The position numbers were made by a program, and so were the translations under genes. A stretch of 26,860 bases of DNA from the NCBI GenBank assembly GCA_963717385.1, contig CAVQWE010000016.1:1-26860 (forward strand), in the 5' to 3' direction. The stretch comes from Sva-07 sp963717385 (GTDB lineage: Bacteria > Actinomycetota > Acidimicrobiia > Acidimicrobiales > Ilumatobacteraceae). The notes beneath the pieces were generated by a model. The model did no database searches. It was not told the DNA's origin and saw nothing but the letters and a program-made list of their open reading frames with translations. This document shows positions 1 to 13,113 of the stretch, in pieces. Numbering within the stretch: the stretch's first letter is position 1; every line of letters starts with the position of its first letter.

Positions 1-3700
<3,700 letters not shown>

Positions 3701-3704
<4 letters not shown>

Positions 3705-5464
3705 CCGAGCAACTGCGCGCTCGCGCCGAGGAACTGGGCGTCCAGGTCGACTACTACGACGTCGCCGGCCAACTCCACCACGCTCCCGACGCGACCTTGG
3801 AACTCGTCGTCGAGGAACTGGAGACCGACCGATTCCGAGCCGATGCCGTGACCCGGGCGACGCCGCCGCTCCACCTTGCCCGCCCAGGCAACCCCGTGCT
3901 GGTCACCGCAACAGTCAGCGACGCGACGATCGACATCGACGGCACGCCGGTGTCGCTGACGGTGCGCCACGGCGACGACCACGACATCATCGAGCTGCCC
4001 GACGACCTTCCCGACGGCTGCCATGTTCTCGAGTTCATCTCGACCGCGGGCCCCGGCGAGACCGTGGTGGTCGCCGCCCCTGCCAACATGCCACGCGACG
4101 AAGGATTTGCCGGCACGGGCTGTCTGTTCGCTCCCACCTACGCGCTGTGGGAACGCGATCAGCCCCTGCCGTCTTTTCGTCATCTTCACGAGCTCGCCCG
4201 CACCGCCAAGTCGCGTGGTCTCGCCGTGGTGGCCACCTTGCCGCTCTACGCAACGTTTCTCGACGACCCCTACGACCCGAGCCCCTACTCACCGGTCAGC
4301 CGACTGCACTGGAACGAAGTCTTCATCGACGATGCCGTCCTTCCGACGGCGCCGGTCCCCGAGCAAGGCGACGAGGTCGACTGGGCCACGCTGGCACGAC
4401 GGCGACGTCTCCAACTCATCGACGCGGCGAAACTCCTCGACGTCACCCAGCTCGACGAGTTGACCGCCTTTGCGACCAGTCACCCAGACGTCGGCGCCTA
4501 CGCGCGGTACCAGGCCGCCCGCGAGGCCGGTGGCGACGAGATCGTCGAGCGCTCACATCTCCTCGCTCAGTTCCTCGCCGACCATCAACTCGGAGCGATC
4601 CGCAACGATCCCGATGCTGCAGCCCTCGCGCTCGACCTGCCGATCGGGTCGAATCCGCTCGGCTACGAGGTGTGGGCCGACCCATCGATGTTCGCGTCAC
4701 GGATGAGCGTCGGCGCACCTCCCGACTCGTTCTTCGGCGACGGCCAGAACTGGGGCTTCCCGCCGCCACTCCCGAGTGCGCTCCACGCCAGCGGCTACCG
4801 GCTCTGGCGCCAACTGATCGACCGGGTCGGGCGCCATGCCGACATCTTGCGCATCGATCACGCCATGGCGATCCACCGTCTGTGGTGGGTGCCCGACGGG
4901 AGTTCGGCAACCGACGGCGTCTACGTGCGGTACCCGCGCGAGGAGATGCTCGCAGTGATTGCAGCCGCAGCAGCAGCCGCTCAGCTCACGATCGTCGGTG
5001 AGGATCTCGGTACCGTGCCAACCGAGGTGTCCGACGCATTCCAACGCTGGGACGTTCTGGGCATGTACGAAGAACAGTTCCACATGGACGACGACCCGCT
5101 CACGCGCATTCCCGCCCGAACGGTCGCCGGGATCCGCACCCACGACATGGAACCCATTGCCGACCTCGTCGCCACCAGCGACACGGCGGGGTATCGCCAG
5201 CGCCTCGGCGCGGCACACGGACGCCAGATCGACGCCCAGTGGGACGACGTGGTCGACGAAATGCTGATCCGTCTCGCGGCGAGCGACGCCTACCTCGTGC
5301 AAGCCGATCTCGACGACCTGATCGGAGAGACCCGACCGCACAACCTGCCTGGTCGCGTCGTGCCAGGTCTCTGGGCGCGACGCCTCGACCGGCCGACCTC
5401 CGACGTGCTCGCCGATCCAGCGGTACAACGACGACTCTCGATCCTGGGAAGGACCCCGACATGA
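3701..5464 (+). CDS. malQ: 4-alpha-glucanotransferase (amylomaltase, GH77)
   Basis: A protein of 587 residues from GTG 3701, which overlaps the treS stop as GTGA; the upstream part of the open frame has no MalQ-like sequence. MalQ moves maltodextrin segments between glucan acceptors in the cytoplasm. GH77 signatures are in order: SPYSPVSRLHWNEVF near residue 190, FFGDGQNWGFP near 345, the nucleophile region RIDHAMAIHRLWW near 385, the acid/base region VGEDLGTVP near 433, and GIRTHDMEP near 475. About 150 N-terminal residues (VDYYDVAGQLHHAPD onwards) form the extra N-terminal domain of actinobacterial MalQ. Its stop overlaps the glgB ATG by 4 bp, so treS, malQ and glgB should be translationally coupled. 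The length is slightly short for actinobacterial MalQ (often 650-720), mainly in the N-terminal part. Confidence 0.93.
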
Positions 5465-7410
5465 CCACCAAGGACAACAAGAACACAGCGACCAACGCTT
5501 CGAAGGTCGAGGTGCCCTCCGATCAGCCCGTCGAGGCGGCGAGCGCCACCGAACTCGACCGGTACCTCTTCAACGAGGGCACCCATCGATACCTCCATCG
5601 CCGATTCGGTGCGCAACCCACTGACGGCGGCACGCACTTCGCAGTGTGGGCGCCGAACGCCCGGGCGGTTGCCGTGACGGGATCGTTCGACGGGTGGGAG
5701 CACGAACGTCCACTCGGACCCACCGAGTCGGGGGTCTGGACCGGCTGGGTCGACGGCGCCGGAATCGGCGACTCGTACGTCTACCGCGTGACCACGTCCG
5801 AGGGTGCGGTGGTCGAGAAGTCCGACCCCGTCGGCGCAGCCACCGAGGACACACCGTCGATCGCCTCCGTGATCGCCGACCTCGACCACGAGTGGGGCGA
5901 TGACGACTGGATGGCGGGCCGTGCCGAGCGAATCGCGCTCGACGCCCCGATTTCGATCTACGAGTTGCACCTCGGGTCGTGGGGCCGCCACGTCACCGAC
6001 GGCAAACGTTTCCCGCGCTACGACGAACTCGCCGATCCGATCGCCGACCATGTGCTCGCCCACGGGTTCACCCACGTCGAGTTCCTCCCCATCATGGAGC
6101 ACCCGTTCTACGGGTCGTGGGGCTATCAGACCACGGGGTTCTTCGCCCCGAGCGCCCGCTACGGCACGCCACGCGACCTGATGACGATGATCGATCGTCT
6201 GCACCAACGTGGCGTCGGGGTGATCCTCGACTGGGTGCCGTCGCACTTCCCCAACGACACGCACGGCCTCTACGAGTTCGACGGAACCCACCTGTTCGAG
6301 CACGCCGATCCTCGCCAGGGTTATCACCCCGACTGGAACTCGGCGATCTTCAACTACAGCCGCAACGAGGTCCGCTCGTTCCTGATCTCCAGTGCGATGT
6401 GCTGGCTCGACCGCTACCACGTCGACGGTCTGCGAGTGGATGCGGTTGCATCGATGCTGTACCTCGACTACTCGCGCAACGAGGGTGAGTGGATCCCGAA
6501 CGAGTTCGGTGGGCGCGAGAACCTCGACGCGATCGTGTTCCTGCGTGAGCTCAACGAGGCGGTGTACGGCGAGTTCCCCGACGTTGCGACGATCGCCGAG
6601 GAGTCGACGTCGTGGCCGATGGTGAGCCGCCCGACCTACATCGGCGGGCTCGGATTCGGCTTCAAATGGGACATGGGCTGGATGCACGACACGCTCGCCT
6701 ACTTCGCCGAGGATCCAATCCATCGTCGCTGGCATCACGGTGAGATCACGTTCCGATCCGTGTACGCATCGAGCGAGCACTTCGTGCTGCCGCTCAGCCA
6801 CGACGAAGTCGTCCACGGCAAGGGCTCGCTGTTGGCGAAGATGCCCGGCGACGACTGGCAACAGTTCGCCAATCTCCGGCTGCTGTACGCGATGCAGTGG
6901 GCGCAACCAGGCAAGAAGCTGCTGTTCATGGGCTGCGAACTCGCGACCCGTTCCGAATGGAACCACGAGAGCACGCTCGACTGGTCGCTTCACGACGCCG
7001 ACGGTCACCGCGGTGTTCGTGAGTGCCTCGCCGACCTCAACCGGTTGTATGCGAGCGAACCGTCGCTGCATCGTGGCGACAGCGACCCCGCAGGGTTGCA
7101 GTGGGTGGAGGGCGCCGACACCGATCAGAGCGTGTACGCGTGGCTGCGCAAGGACCCGACCGGTGACGGGCGACCGGTGCTGGTGGTGATGAACGCGACG
7201 CCGACGCCGCGTCACAACTACCGACTCGGAGTTCCGGCATTCGGTCGATGGTCGGAGTTGCTGAACACGGACGCCGACGTGTTCGGTGGCAGCGGCATCG
7301 GGAACTTCGGTGGTGTCGACACCGTGCCGGTCGACTCACACGGTTTCCACCAGTCGGTCGTGCTGAGCCTGCCGCCGCTCGGCGCCGTGTTCCTGGCGCC
7401 AGAGGCCTAG
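5461..7410 (+). CDS. glgB: 1,4-alpha-glucan branching enzyme (GH13)
   Basis: A protein of 649 residues starting at ATG 5461 inside the malQ stop. It introduces alpha-1,6 branches into glucan. After a Thr/Asn/Lys-rich tail of about 40 residues comes a CBM48 domain (HFAVWAPNARAVAVTGSFDG, residues about 60-80). The GH13 barrel follows: GYQTTGFFAPSARYG, DWVPSHFPND, the nucleophile Asp near residue 327 in GLRVDAVASMLYLDYSR, the acid/base Glu in IAEESTSWP near 380, and LPLSHDEVVHGKGSL near 443. A C-terminal all-beta domain ends the protein. It lacks the long N1 domain of mycobacterial GlgB, and its length fits the shorter branching enzymes. Next to a TreS-Mak fusion it probably serves the GlgE pathway as well as glycogen; GlgE itself would have to lie upstream of the window. 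Confidence 0.95.
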   Translation: MTTKDNKNTATNASKVEVPSDQPVEAASATELDRYLFNEGTHRYLHRRFGAQPTDGGTHFAVWAPNARAVAVTGSFDGWEHERPLGPTESGVWTGWVDGAGIGDSYVYRVTTSEGAVVEKSDPVGAATEDTPSIASVIADLDHEWGDDDWMAGRAERIALDAPISIYELHLGSWGRHVTDGKRFPRYDELADPIADHVLAHGFTHVEFLPIMEHPFYGSWGYQTTGFFAPSARYGTPRDLMTMIDRLHQRGVGVILDWVPSHFPNDTHGLYEFDGTHLFEHADPRQGYHPDWNSAIFNYSRNEVRSFLISSAMCWLDRYHVDGLRVDAVASMLYLDYSRNEGEWIPNEFGGRENLDAIVFLRELNEAVYGEFPDVATIAEESTSWPMVSRPTYIGGLGFGFKWDMGWMHDTLAYFAEDPIHRRWHHGEITFRSVYASSEHFVLPLSHDEVVHGKGSLLAKMPGDDWQQFANLRLLYAMQWAQPGKKLLFMGCELATRSEWNHESTLDWSLHDADGHRGVRECLADLNRLYASEPSLHRGDSDPAGLQWVEGADTDQSVYAWLRKDPTGDGRPVLVVMNATPTPRHNYRLGVPAFGRWSELLNTDADVFGGSGIGNFGGVDTVPVDSHGFHQSVVLSLPPLGAVFLAPEA

Positions 7411-7412
7411 CC

Positions 7413-9197
7413 GTGGTCGAGACCGCCCGGCTCGGCGCGACGGTCGTCGATGGCGGCACCCGGTTCGTGGTGTGGGCACCGAACGCTGCCACCGTCGATG
7501 TGACGATTGGTGTCAGACACCAATCGCTCCATCAGCGACGGCGAGTACTGGACCGACCGCGGTCGAGGGGGTCGGCCACGGCGAGCGCTACCGGTTCGTC
7601 GTCGACGGTGTCGAATTGCCGGATCCCGCATCTCGGTGGCAGCCCGACGGAGTCCGCGGCGCATCGGCAGTGGTCGACGAAACAACGTTGCGCTGGACTG
7701 ACGACGACTGGACCGGCATCGACCTGGCCGACACCGTGCTCTACGAGGTGCACATCGGCACGTTCACCGCCGAGGGAACGTTCGACTCGGCGATCACCGA
7801 GCTCGACCGACTGGTCGCGTTGGGGATCACGACCATCGAGATCATGCCCGTGGCAGCGTTCCCCGGCGTTCGCAACTGGGGCTACGACGGAGTGTTCCCA
7901 TCCGCCGTGCAGGAGTCGTACGGCGGACCCGAGGGATTGGCCCGATTCGTCGACGCGGCGCACTCCGTGGGTCTCGCTGTGGTGCTCGATGTCGTGTACA
8001 ACCACATGGGGCCCGAGGGCAACGTGCTGGGGAGCTTCGGTCCGTACTTCACCGACGCCTACCGCACGCCGTGGGGCGATGCGATGAACGTGTCGGGCGC
8101 CGGGAGCGATCACGTACGCCGGTTCTTCATCGAGAGCGCAGTCGGTTGGATCACCGATTTCCATCTCGACGGGCTCCGACTCGATGCCGTGCATGCGATC
8201 GTCGACCCGACACCGACGACCTTCGTGCAGGAGCTGACGGCTGCGGTCCACGCCGCCGCTGGCGCTGCCGGACGGACCGCACTCGTCACGATCGAGAGTT
8301 CGTCCAACGATCCTCGGATCGTGAGGTCAGCCGCCGAACACGGGTGGGGGTGTGACGCCGTGTGGAACGACGACTACCACCACGCGCTGCGAGTTGCGCT
8401 CACCGGCGACCGTCACGAGTACTACGCCAACTACTCCGGCGCCGCCGACATTGCCAGTCGCCTGGGACCGACGTTGGGTGTACTCGGGCCAGTATTCCGC
8501 CGGCTTCGATCGTCGCCACGGCGCACCCGCCGACGACATCGACCATCGCCGCTTCATCGTGTTCGACACCAACCACGACCACGTCGGCAACACCCCAGCC
8601 GGGGCCCGGTTGCTCAGCGATGCGTCGGCCGACGATCCACGTCACCGCCTCGCGGCTGCCGCGATCCTGCTGTCGCCGTTCACGCCGATGCTGTTCATGG
8701 GCGAGGAGTACGGCGAGACCGCACCATTCCCGTACTTCATCGACCATGGCGACCCCGACCTGGTCGAGGCCGTTCGTCGAGGACGGCGTCGAGAGTTCGC
8801 CGACTCGGTCGGCAGCGGCGAGGTTGCCGACCCCGGTGACCCAGCGACGTTCGCCGGTGCCGTGCTCGACCCGACGATCGCCGAACGCGACCCGCGGCGT
8901 CTCGCGCTCTACACCGAGTTGCTCCGAGTCCGACGCGAGCATCCGGTGCTCACCGATCCGGCAGCACAGCAGCACGTGTCGATCGTCGATGACGCCGTCT
9001 TCGTGGTCCGTTCGCTCCCAGGCATCACGGCGTCGCTGAGCTTCAACTTCTCCGACGCGACGGTGCAACACCCCGCACCTAACCCCGCCGACGCCATCGT
9101 GTTCGACACCGGTGACGAACGGTGGGGTGGCAACGGATCCGAGGCACCGTCGGTGAGCGCCTGGTCGGCTCGGCTCAGCGTGTTCGAGCGTGGCTGA
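7413..9197 (+). pseudogene. treZ: Malto-oligosyltrehalose trehalohydrolase, frame broken three times as sequenced
   Basis: TreZ releases trehalose from the maltooligosyl-trehalose made by TreY. GTG 7413 lies 2 bp after glgB and opens with RLGATVVDGGTRFVVWAPN, the N-terminal beta domain. The coding then moves to frame +1 (ISDGEYWTD, about 7525-7553), to the next frame (EGVGHGERYRFVVDG, from about 7565) and back to the first frame near 8475 (WVYSGQYSAGFDRRHG). The barrel is otherwise complete: VLYEVHIGTFT, VVLDVVYNHMGPEGN, nucleophile FHLDGLRLDAVHAI, acid/base region LVTIESSSND, FDTNHDHVGN. The last break is repaired by deleting one T in TTGGG. The middle one is repaired either by deleting one G in CGCGGTC or by removing one GACC of a GACCGACC duplication (7551-7558). 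Length after repair is about 594 residues, normal for TreZ. It is either a decayed gene or an intact one with sequence errors; the same kind of break in other genes favours errors. Confidence 0.85.
7504..7526. repeat. Perfect 23-bp palindrome (11-bp arms, 1-nt centre) inside treZ
   Basis: The left arm CGATTGGTGTC and the right arm GACACCAATCG are exact reverse complements around a single A at 7515. It sits where the first treZ frame break must lie. I see no second copy of the core GGTGTCAGACACC in this window. It may be a small dispersed palindromic repeat, a protein-binding site, or chance within coding sequence. Confidence 0.7.
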
Positions 9198-9302
9198 GAT
9201 CGAGACTCCCGAACTGGCGCGCGTTCCCCATGTGGCCTGGATTGAAGACCATCGAGGACGCGCTCGAGATCCGGCGTTGCGTGTTCACTGCGTCGAATCC
9301 CA

Positions 9303-9325
9303 GATCTCCTGATCGATCAGAGATC
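9303..9325. terminator. Palindrome in the convergent treZ/treY gap, possible bidirectional terminator
   Basis: GATCTCCTGATC is followed directly by GATCAGAGATC, which pairs with it apart from one bulged base. It overlaps the treY stop codon and lies about 105 bp after the treZ stop. There is no loop spacer and no T run, so a terminator role is only a guess from its position between converging genes. The rest of the 119-bp gap shows nothing recognisable. Confidence 0.25.
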
Positions 9326-11730
9326 GTTGCGGTCGAGGACGGCGACAGGGAACGCGTCGAGCCATCGGCCGACAGCGACAGTGCCACCACCGGCGACCAC
9401 ATCGGCATCTCCGACCAGAACGTTGCTCCAGCTTCCCTCGGGCAGCTCGATCGCGGTGTCACCCCACGGCGAGTCGGCCGATCGCATCGCGACCACCGTG
9501 ATCACGTGCGCCTGTTCACCCGTTTCGTCTCGAGCCGTGCGGGCGAACGCCATCACCCGGTCGGCGCCCGAGCCGCTGACCACGAGCGGGAGGTAGCCGG
9601 CGGTCGTGCCAAACGCCGTCGCACGACGCCGGCGTAGCGCGAGCGTGCGGGTGATCACCACGGCTTTGGCGGCCTCGATCTCGTCGCCGAGCCACGCAGC
9701 AGGGCCATCGAGGCCATCGGCGGCATCGACGAGTGCTCGCCGCTCGTCCCAGTCGGGTTCGACCCGGTTGTCGGGGTCGACCAGCGAGTACGTGAACGAT
9801 GCGGTGCCCTGGTACAGATCGGGCACACCCGGCGCCGTGAGGCGAACGGCGAGAAGGCCCAGCGAGGCCGCCCAGCCAGGGCGCAGCACGCGCTGGACGA
9901 TGCCACCGAGACCGTCGTCGGAGGGATCGTCGAGCAGTTCGGCCTCGAGCTCCTCGGCGATGTGTCCGCAGCGCTGCTTCGTAGACGTCGTCGACAGCGG
10001 TCCATGCAGTGTGCTCGTCAGCCTCGCGTGCCGACTTGACGAGGTACTCGCCCAGACGGTCGGCGTCGATCGGCCACGCTGCGACTGCGGTGTGGAGAGC
10101 GAGCATCACCGTGGCGGCATCGAGACCGTGCGAGTCACGCCGCTCGATCCATCGGCGCACGACCGCACTCCAGTCGTCGGCGATCTCGGCGAGAGCCAAC
10201 GAACGGGCGCGCACGCCCTCTGATCGTTTGGTGTCGTGTGTCGTCCCAGCGAGCATCGTCATCGGCGTGAGCCGTTGCACGTCGGCGTTCTCCCGATGGA
10301 ACTCGTCGACCGGGAGGGCGAAGGCGCCCGGCGAGCCACCGACTTCGCACAGTGAAGGGGCACGGAGATACCGGTAGAAGGCGCGGTCCTCGGCCCCCTT
10401 GGCCATCACCGGGCTGGTCAGTTGTTCCCAGCGTGTGGCCACGTCCGGTCGGGAGCGGATCTGGTCGACGACGTGGTCGAGCTGCCTCCGCGAGGTCGCC
10501 GCGAACTTCGAGCGCCCGCTGGTGCGCACTGTCGAGTTCGACGAGCGACGCTGGGTCGTCGGGGAGATAGGTGCGATAGCGGTGGACTCCGATCGTCAGC
10601 TCGACGAGCGCCTGGCGCACCCGTTCGCCGACGTCAGCGGCCTCTTGGGCCTTGCCGACGTCTCCGACGACGAGACGCACCAGACGGTCGAGATCGGGGC
10701 GGAGTCCGCCGTCCAACACCTCACGCCTCGCCTGATCCTCGATGTCGGCGAAGCTGCGGTGATCCTCGGTCAGGTCGGTCCACAGCGTGGTGAGGGGCTG
10801 CTCGGCAGCGGGGTCGAGGAAGGCGTGCTCGGTGGCGCGGATGTGTTCGTAGCCGGTCGTGCCGTCGACAGGCCACGAGGGTGCCAACGTCTCGGCCGGG
10901 GCGAGGATCTTCTCGACGAGCAGCCAGCGATCGTCGCCGATGCGCCGGCGGAGTCCATGGAGGTAGGCCTCGGGATCTGCGAGGCCGTCGACATGATCGA
11001 CGCGCACGCCGGCGAAGGCCGGGTGGTCGGCGAGACGAGCCGGGATGGTGTCGATCACCTCCGCCACGTCCGGGTTCTCGGCGCGCACGGCGACGAGATC
11101 GTCGATCGTGAAGAACCGTCGAACATTGCGTCGTGGGTCGCGCCACCACATCAGCTCATAGTGCTGCCGTTCGAGCGCATCAGCGACCGGGAGCGACTCG
11201 GTGCCGGATGCGAGCGGAAAGCGCAGGGGTCCGTACCGGACCTCCGGGCCCAGGTCTCCGTCGCCGATCGTGATGCCGCCGGCAGCGAGCACGTCGTCGA
11301 GCGGATCGCCGAGCTTGGGCACGAGCACGCGGCCGTCGGTGGCGGCCCAGTCGACGTCGAACCATGCCGCAGCCGGCGAGGCCGGTCCGTCACGGAGCAT
11401 CTCCCACCACCAAGGGTTCAGGTGCGCCTCGGCGGCTGCCATGTGATTCGGCACGTGGTCGATCACCACGCCGAGCCCGTGGGATCCAGCTGCATCGAGG
11501 AGATCGGACAGTCCCGACTCGCCGCCGAAATCGGTGCGCACGACGGTGTGATCGATCACGTCGTAGCCGTGGAGACTGCCCGGCGCGGCCTCGGCGACCG
11601 GCGACAGGTACAGGTGGCTGACCCCGAGCCGCACGAGGTGATCGAGGATCCCGATCGTGTCAGCGAACCCGAACGATGGCGTCAGTTGAACTCGGTAGGT
11701 CGCAACCAGGTGCTGGTCATCGTTGCTCAT
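9317..11730 (-). pseudogene. treY: Malto-oligosyltrehalose synthase, frame broken twice as sequenced
   Basis: TreY (GH13) isomerises the reducing end of maltodextrins to a trehalose unit, the substrate of TreZ. The start ATG 11730 opens with ATYRVQLTPSFGFADTIGIL, typical of the family. Further landmarks are HLYLSPVAEAAPGSLHGYDV, VVIDHVPNHMA, RRFFTIDDLVAVR, FAGVRVDHVDGLADPEAYL (nucleophile), WLLVEKILAPAETLA (acid/base), SPVMAKGAEDRAFYRYLR, AGTTHDTKRSEGVRARS and the C-terminal VPDLYQGTASFTYSLVDPDN. The frame changes near 10485 (before QLDHVVDQIR) and near 9966 (before IAEELEAEL). Each break is repaired by deleting one G of a GG on the coding strand, giving about 803 residues, a normal length. 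The start is supported by a SigF-type promoter 9 nt upstream. Whether the breaks are biological or technical cannot be told from the sequence alone. Confidence 0.85.
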
Positions 11731-11739
11731 CCTGTCTGT

Positions 11740-11765
11740 CTACCCACACCCGCGTCCGACCGAAC
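11740..11765 (-). promoter_or_regulatory. SigB/SigF-type promoter of treY
   Basis: Coding-strand reading: GTTC (11765-11762), 16-nt spacer, GGGTAG (11745-11740), then 9 nt to ATG 11730. One mismatch to the GTTT-N15/16-GGGTAC pattern found elsewhere in the window, with the same leaderless geometry. Confidence 0.6.
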
Positions 11766-11839
11766 GCAGTACCCGACAGATGCCGGCTTCGTCGGTGCGG
11801 TCGCGCTCGCGATCGGTGAGCTCGTCAAGACCGCCGTTG

Positions 11840-13045
11840 TCAGACGAGGGCGGCGACGGCGGAGCCCATCAGGTCGATGAAGTTGTCGGCGTAGAACCGT
11901 TGGCGGATCGCTTCCGAACGGTCGCCGAGGCTCTTCTCGAATCGCTCGAACGGTCGACGGCCGCCCTCCACGTGCGGGTAGTCGGTGTTGAACAGCAACA
12001 CGTTCGGGCCGATCTGGTCGGTGACCCAGCCGACATCTTCGGTCGGGTACGGCGTGACGCGCACCTGGCGTTCGACGAATTCTCCGGGGCGCATCGAGAG
12101 CTGCTGGAGGCGTTCCTCGTGGCGGCCGAAGGCGTCCATCGCCGATTCCATCTGCTTCAGCCAGCTCGGCAGCCAGATGCAGCCCTGCTCGATGACGCCG
12201 ATGCGCAAGTTCGGGAACCGGTCGAGCACACCGTCGAAAATCAGCGTGGCCAGTGTCTGCATCGGCGGGAACGGGATCGCCATGTAGTCGACCGAGCGGA
12301 AGTTCTCCGCCCCGCCGTGGAAGTCAGCGGGGATCGGCAACCCGTTCTGGAAGTACGCCGGGTCGATCAGGTCGCCGGTGCCGCCGACGTGGAACACGAT
12401 CGGGACACCTGCTTCCTCGGCCTGGCGCCACACCGGATCGAGCGAGCGGTGCGACGGCGAGTGACCCGCCGGGCACCCCGACGCCACGAGCAGCGCAGCG
12501 GCACCCATCTCGATCGCCTCGCCGGCCATGGCACGGGCCCGATCGAAGTCGACGAGCGGCACGTAGCAGGTGGCCAGCAGACGCGGATCGACCGAGCAGA
12601 ACTCGATCATCCCCCGGTTGTGGGCTCGGGCGGTGCCGTATGCGAGGTCGAGATCGGGCTGGTGCTCCCACTGATACAACCGGCTGTTGTGGAAGGTGTT
12701 GAACATCAGCTGGCTCTGCACGCCGATGAAGTCGAGCACCCGCGGGCGATCCTCGGCGAGAAATGAGCCGGTGGCCGCGAAGTTCTTGCGGTTCATCACC
12801 TCGACGTCCTCGTTGGCGAGGAACTCGTCGGTGCGGTGTCGTTCGGTCAAGCGCTCGAACACGGCATCGATGCGATCCTGGTCGCCGCCGTGTTCGCCGT
12901 CGCCGGTCTGGGCGAGTTCGTTGGCGTAGCCGGGCCGTTCGATCCGGTCGCGGATGTCGGGATCGGCATGGTCGCGCAGCCAGTTCGGCGGCTCCATGAT
13001 GTGTGCGTCGGCGTCGTGGGCGACCCGGTCGGAGATGTAGGCCAT
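11840..13045 (-). CDS. Amidohydrolase family 2 (TIM-barrel metal-dependent hydrolase/decarboxylase)
   Basis: A protein of 401 residues from ATG 13045 (MAYISDRVAHDADAHIMEPP); the open frame continues upstream, but that part is low-complexity and unlike the family. The Amidohydro_2 (PF04909) features are the metal-binding DADAH near the N-terminus, VPIVFHVGGTG near residue 235, RIGVIEQGCIWLPSW near 310 and LFNTDYPHVEGG near 370, where the catalytic Asp and His of the ACMSD/uracil-amidohydrolase group are expected. This actinobacterial branch is abundant and mostly uncharacterised; the substrate cannot be inferred. It is divergent from the helicase gene, with a 68-bp gap. No Shine-Dalgarno sequence is obvious, and no SigF-type promoter lies at the usual distance. 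Confidence 0.85.
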   Translation of the reverse strand: MAYISDRVAHDADAHIMEPPNWLRDHADPDIRDRIERPGYANELAQTGDGEHGGDQDRIDAVFERLTERHRTDEFLANEDVEVMNRKNFAATGSFLAEDRPRVLDFIGVQSQLMFNTFHNSRLYQWEHQPDLDLAYGTARAHNRGMIEFCSVDPRLLATCYVPLVDFDRARAMAGEAIEMGAAALLVASGCPAGHSPSHRSLDPVWRQAEEAGVPIVFHVGGTGDLIDPAYFQNGLPIPADFHGGAENFRSVDYMAIPFPPMQTLATLIFDGVLDRFPNLRIGVIEQGCIWLPSWLKQMESAMDAFGRHEERLQQLSMRPGEFVERQVRVTPYPTEDVGWVTDQIGPNVLLFNTDYPHVEGGRRPFERFEKSLGDRSEAIRQRFYADNFIDLMGSAVAALV

Positions 13046-13058
13046 GGAACATTCTGTG

Positions 13059-13084
13059 CGATACGGCGCACGGTGTTCGTATCG
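13059..13084. promoter_or_regulatory. Inverted repeat in divergent gap, possible operator
   Basis: CGATACG (13059-13065) and CGTATCG (13078-13084) are exact reverse complements separated by 12 bp, in the gap between the amidohydrolase and helicase starts. The position suits a regulator-binding site, but seven-base arms can arise by chance and no regulator gene is adjacent. Confidence 0.25.
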
Positions 13085-13113
13085 TTGGTCAATTCCCCCT
13101 GCAGGAGCACGCG

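Noticed and set aside
5290..7215. Long open frame of 641 codons on the minus strand opposite glgB
   Set aside because: It mirrors a clearly conserved glgB; such antisense frames are expected in GC-rich coding DNA and the translation shows no domain.
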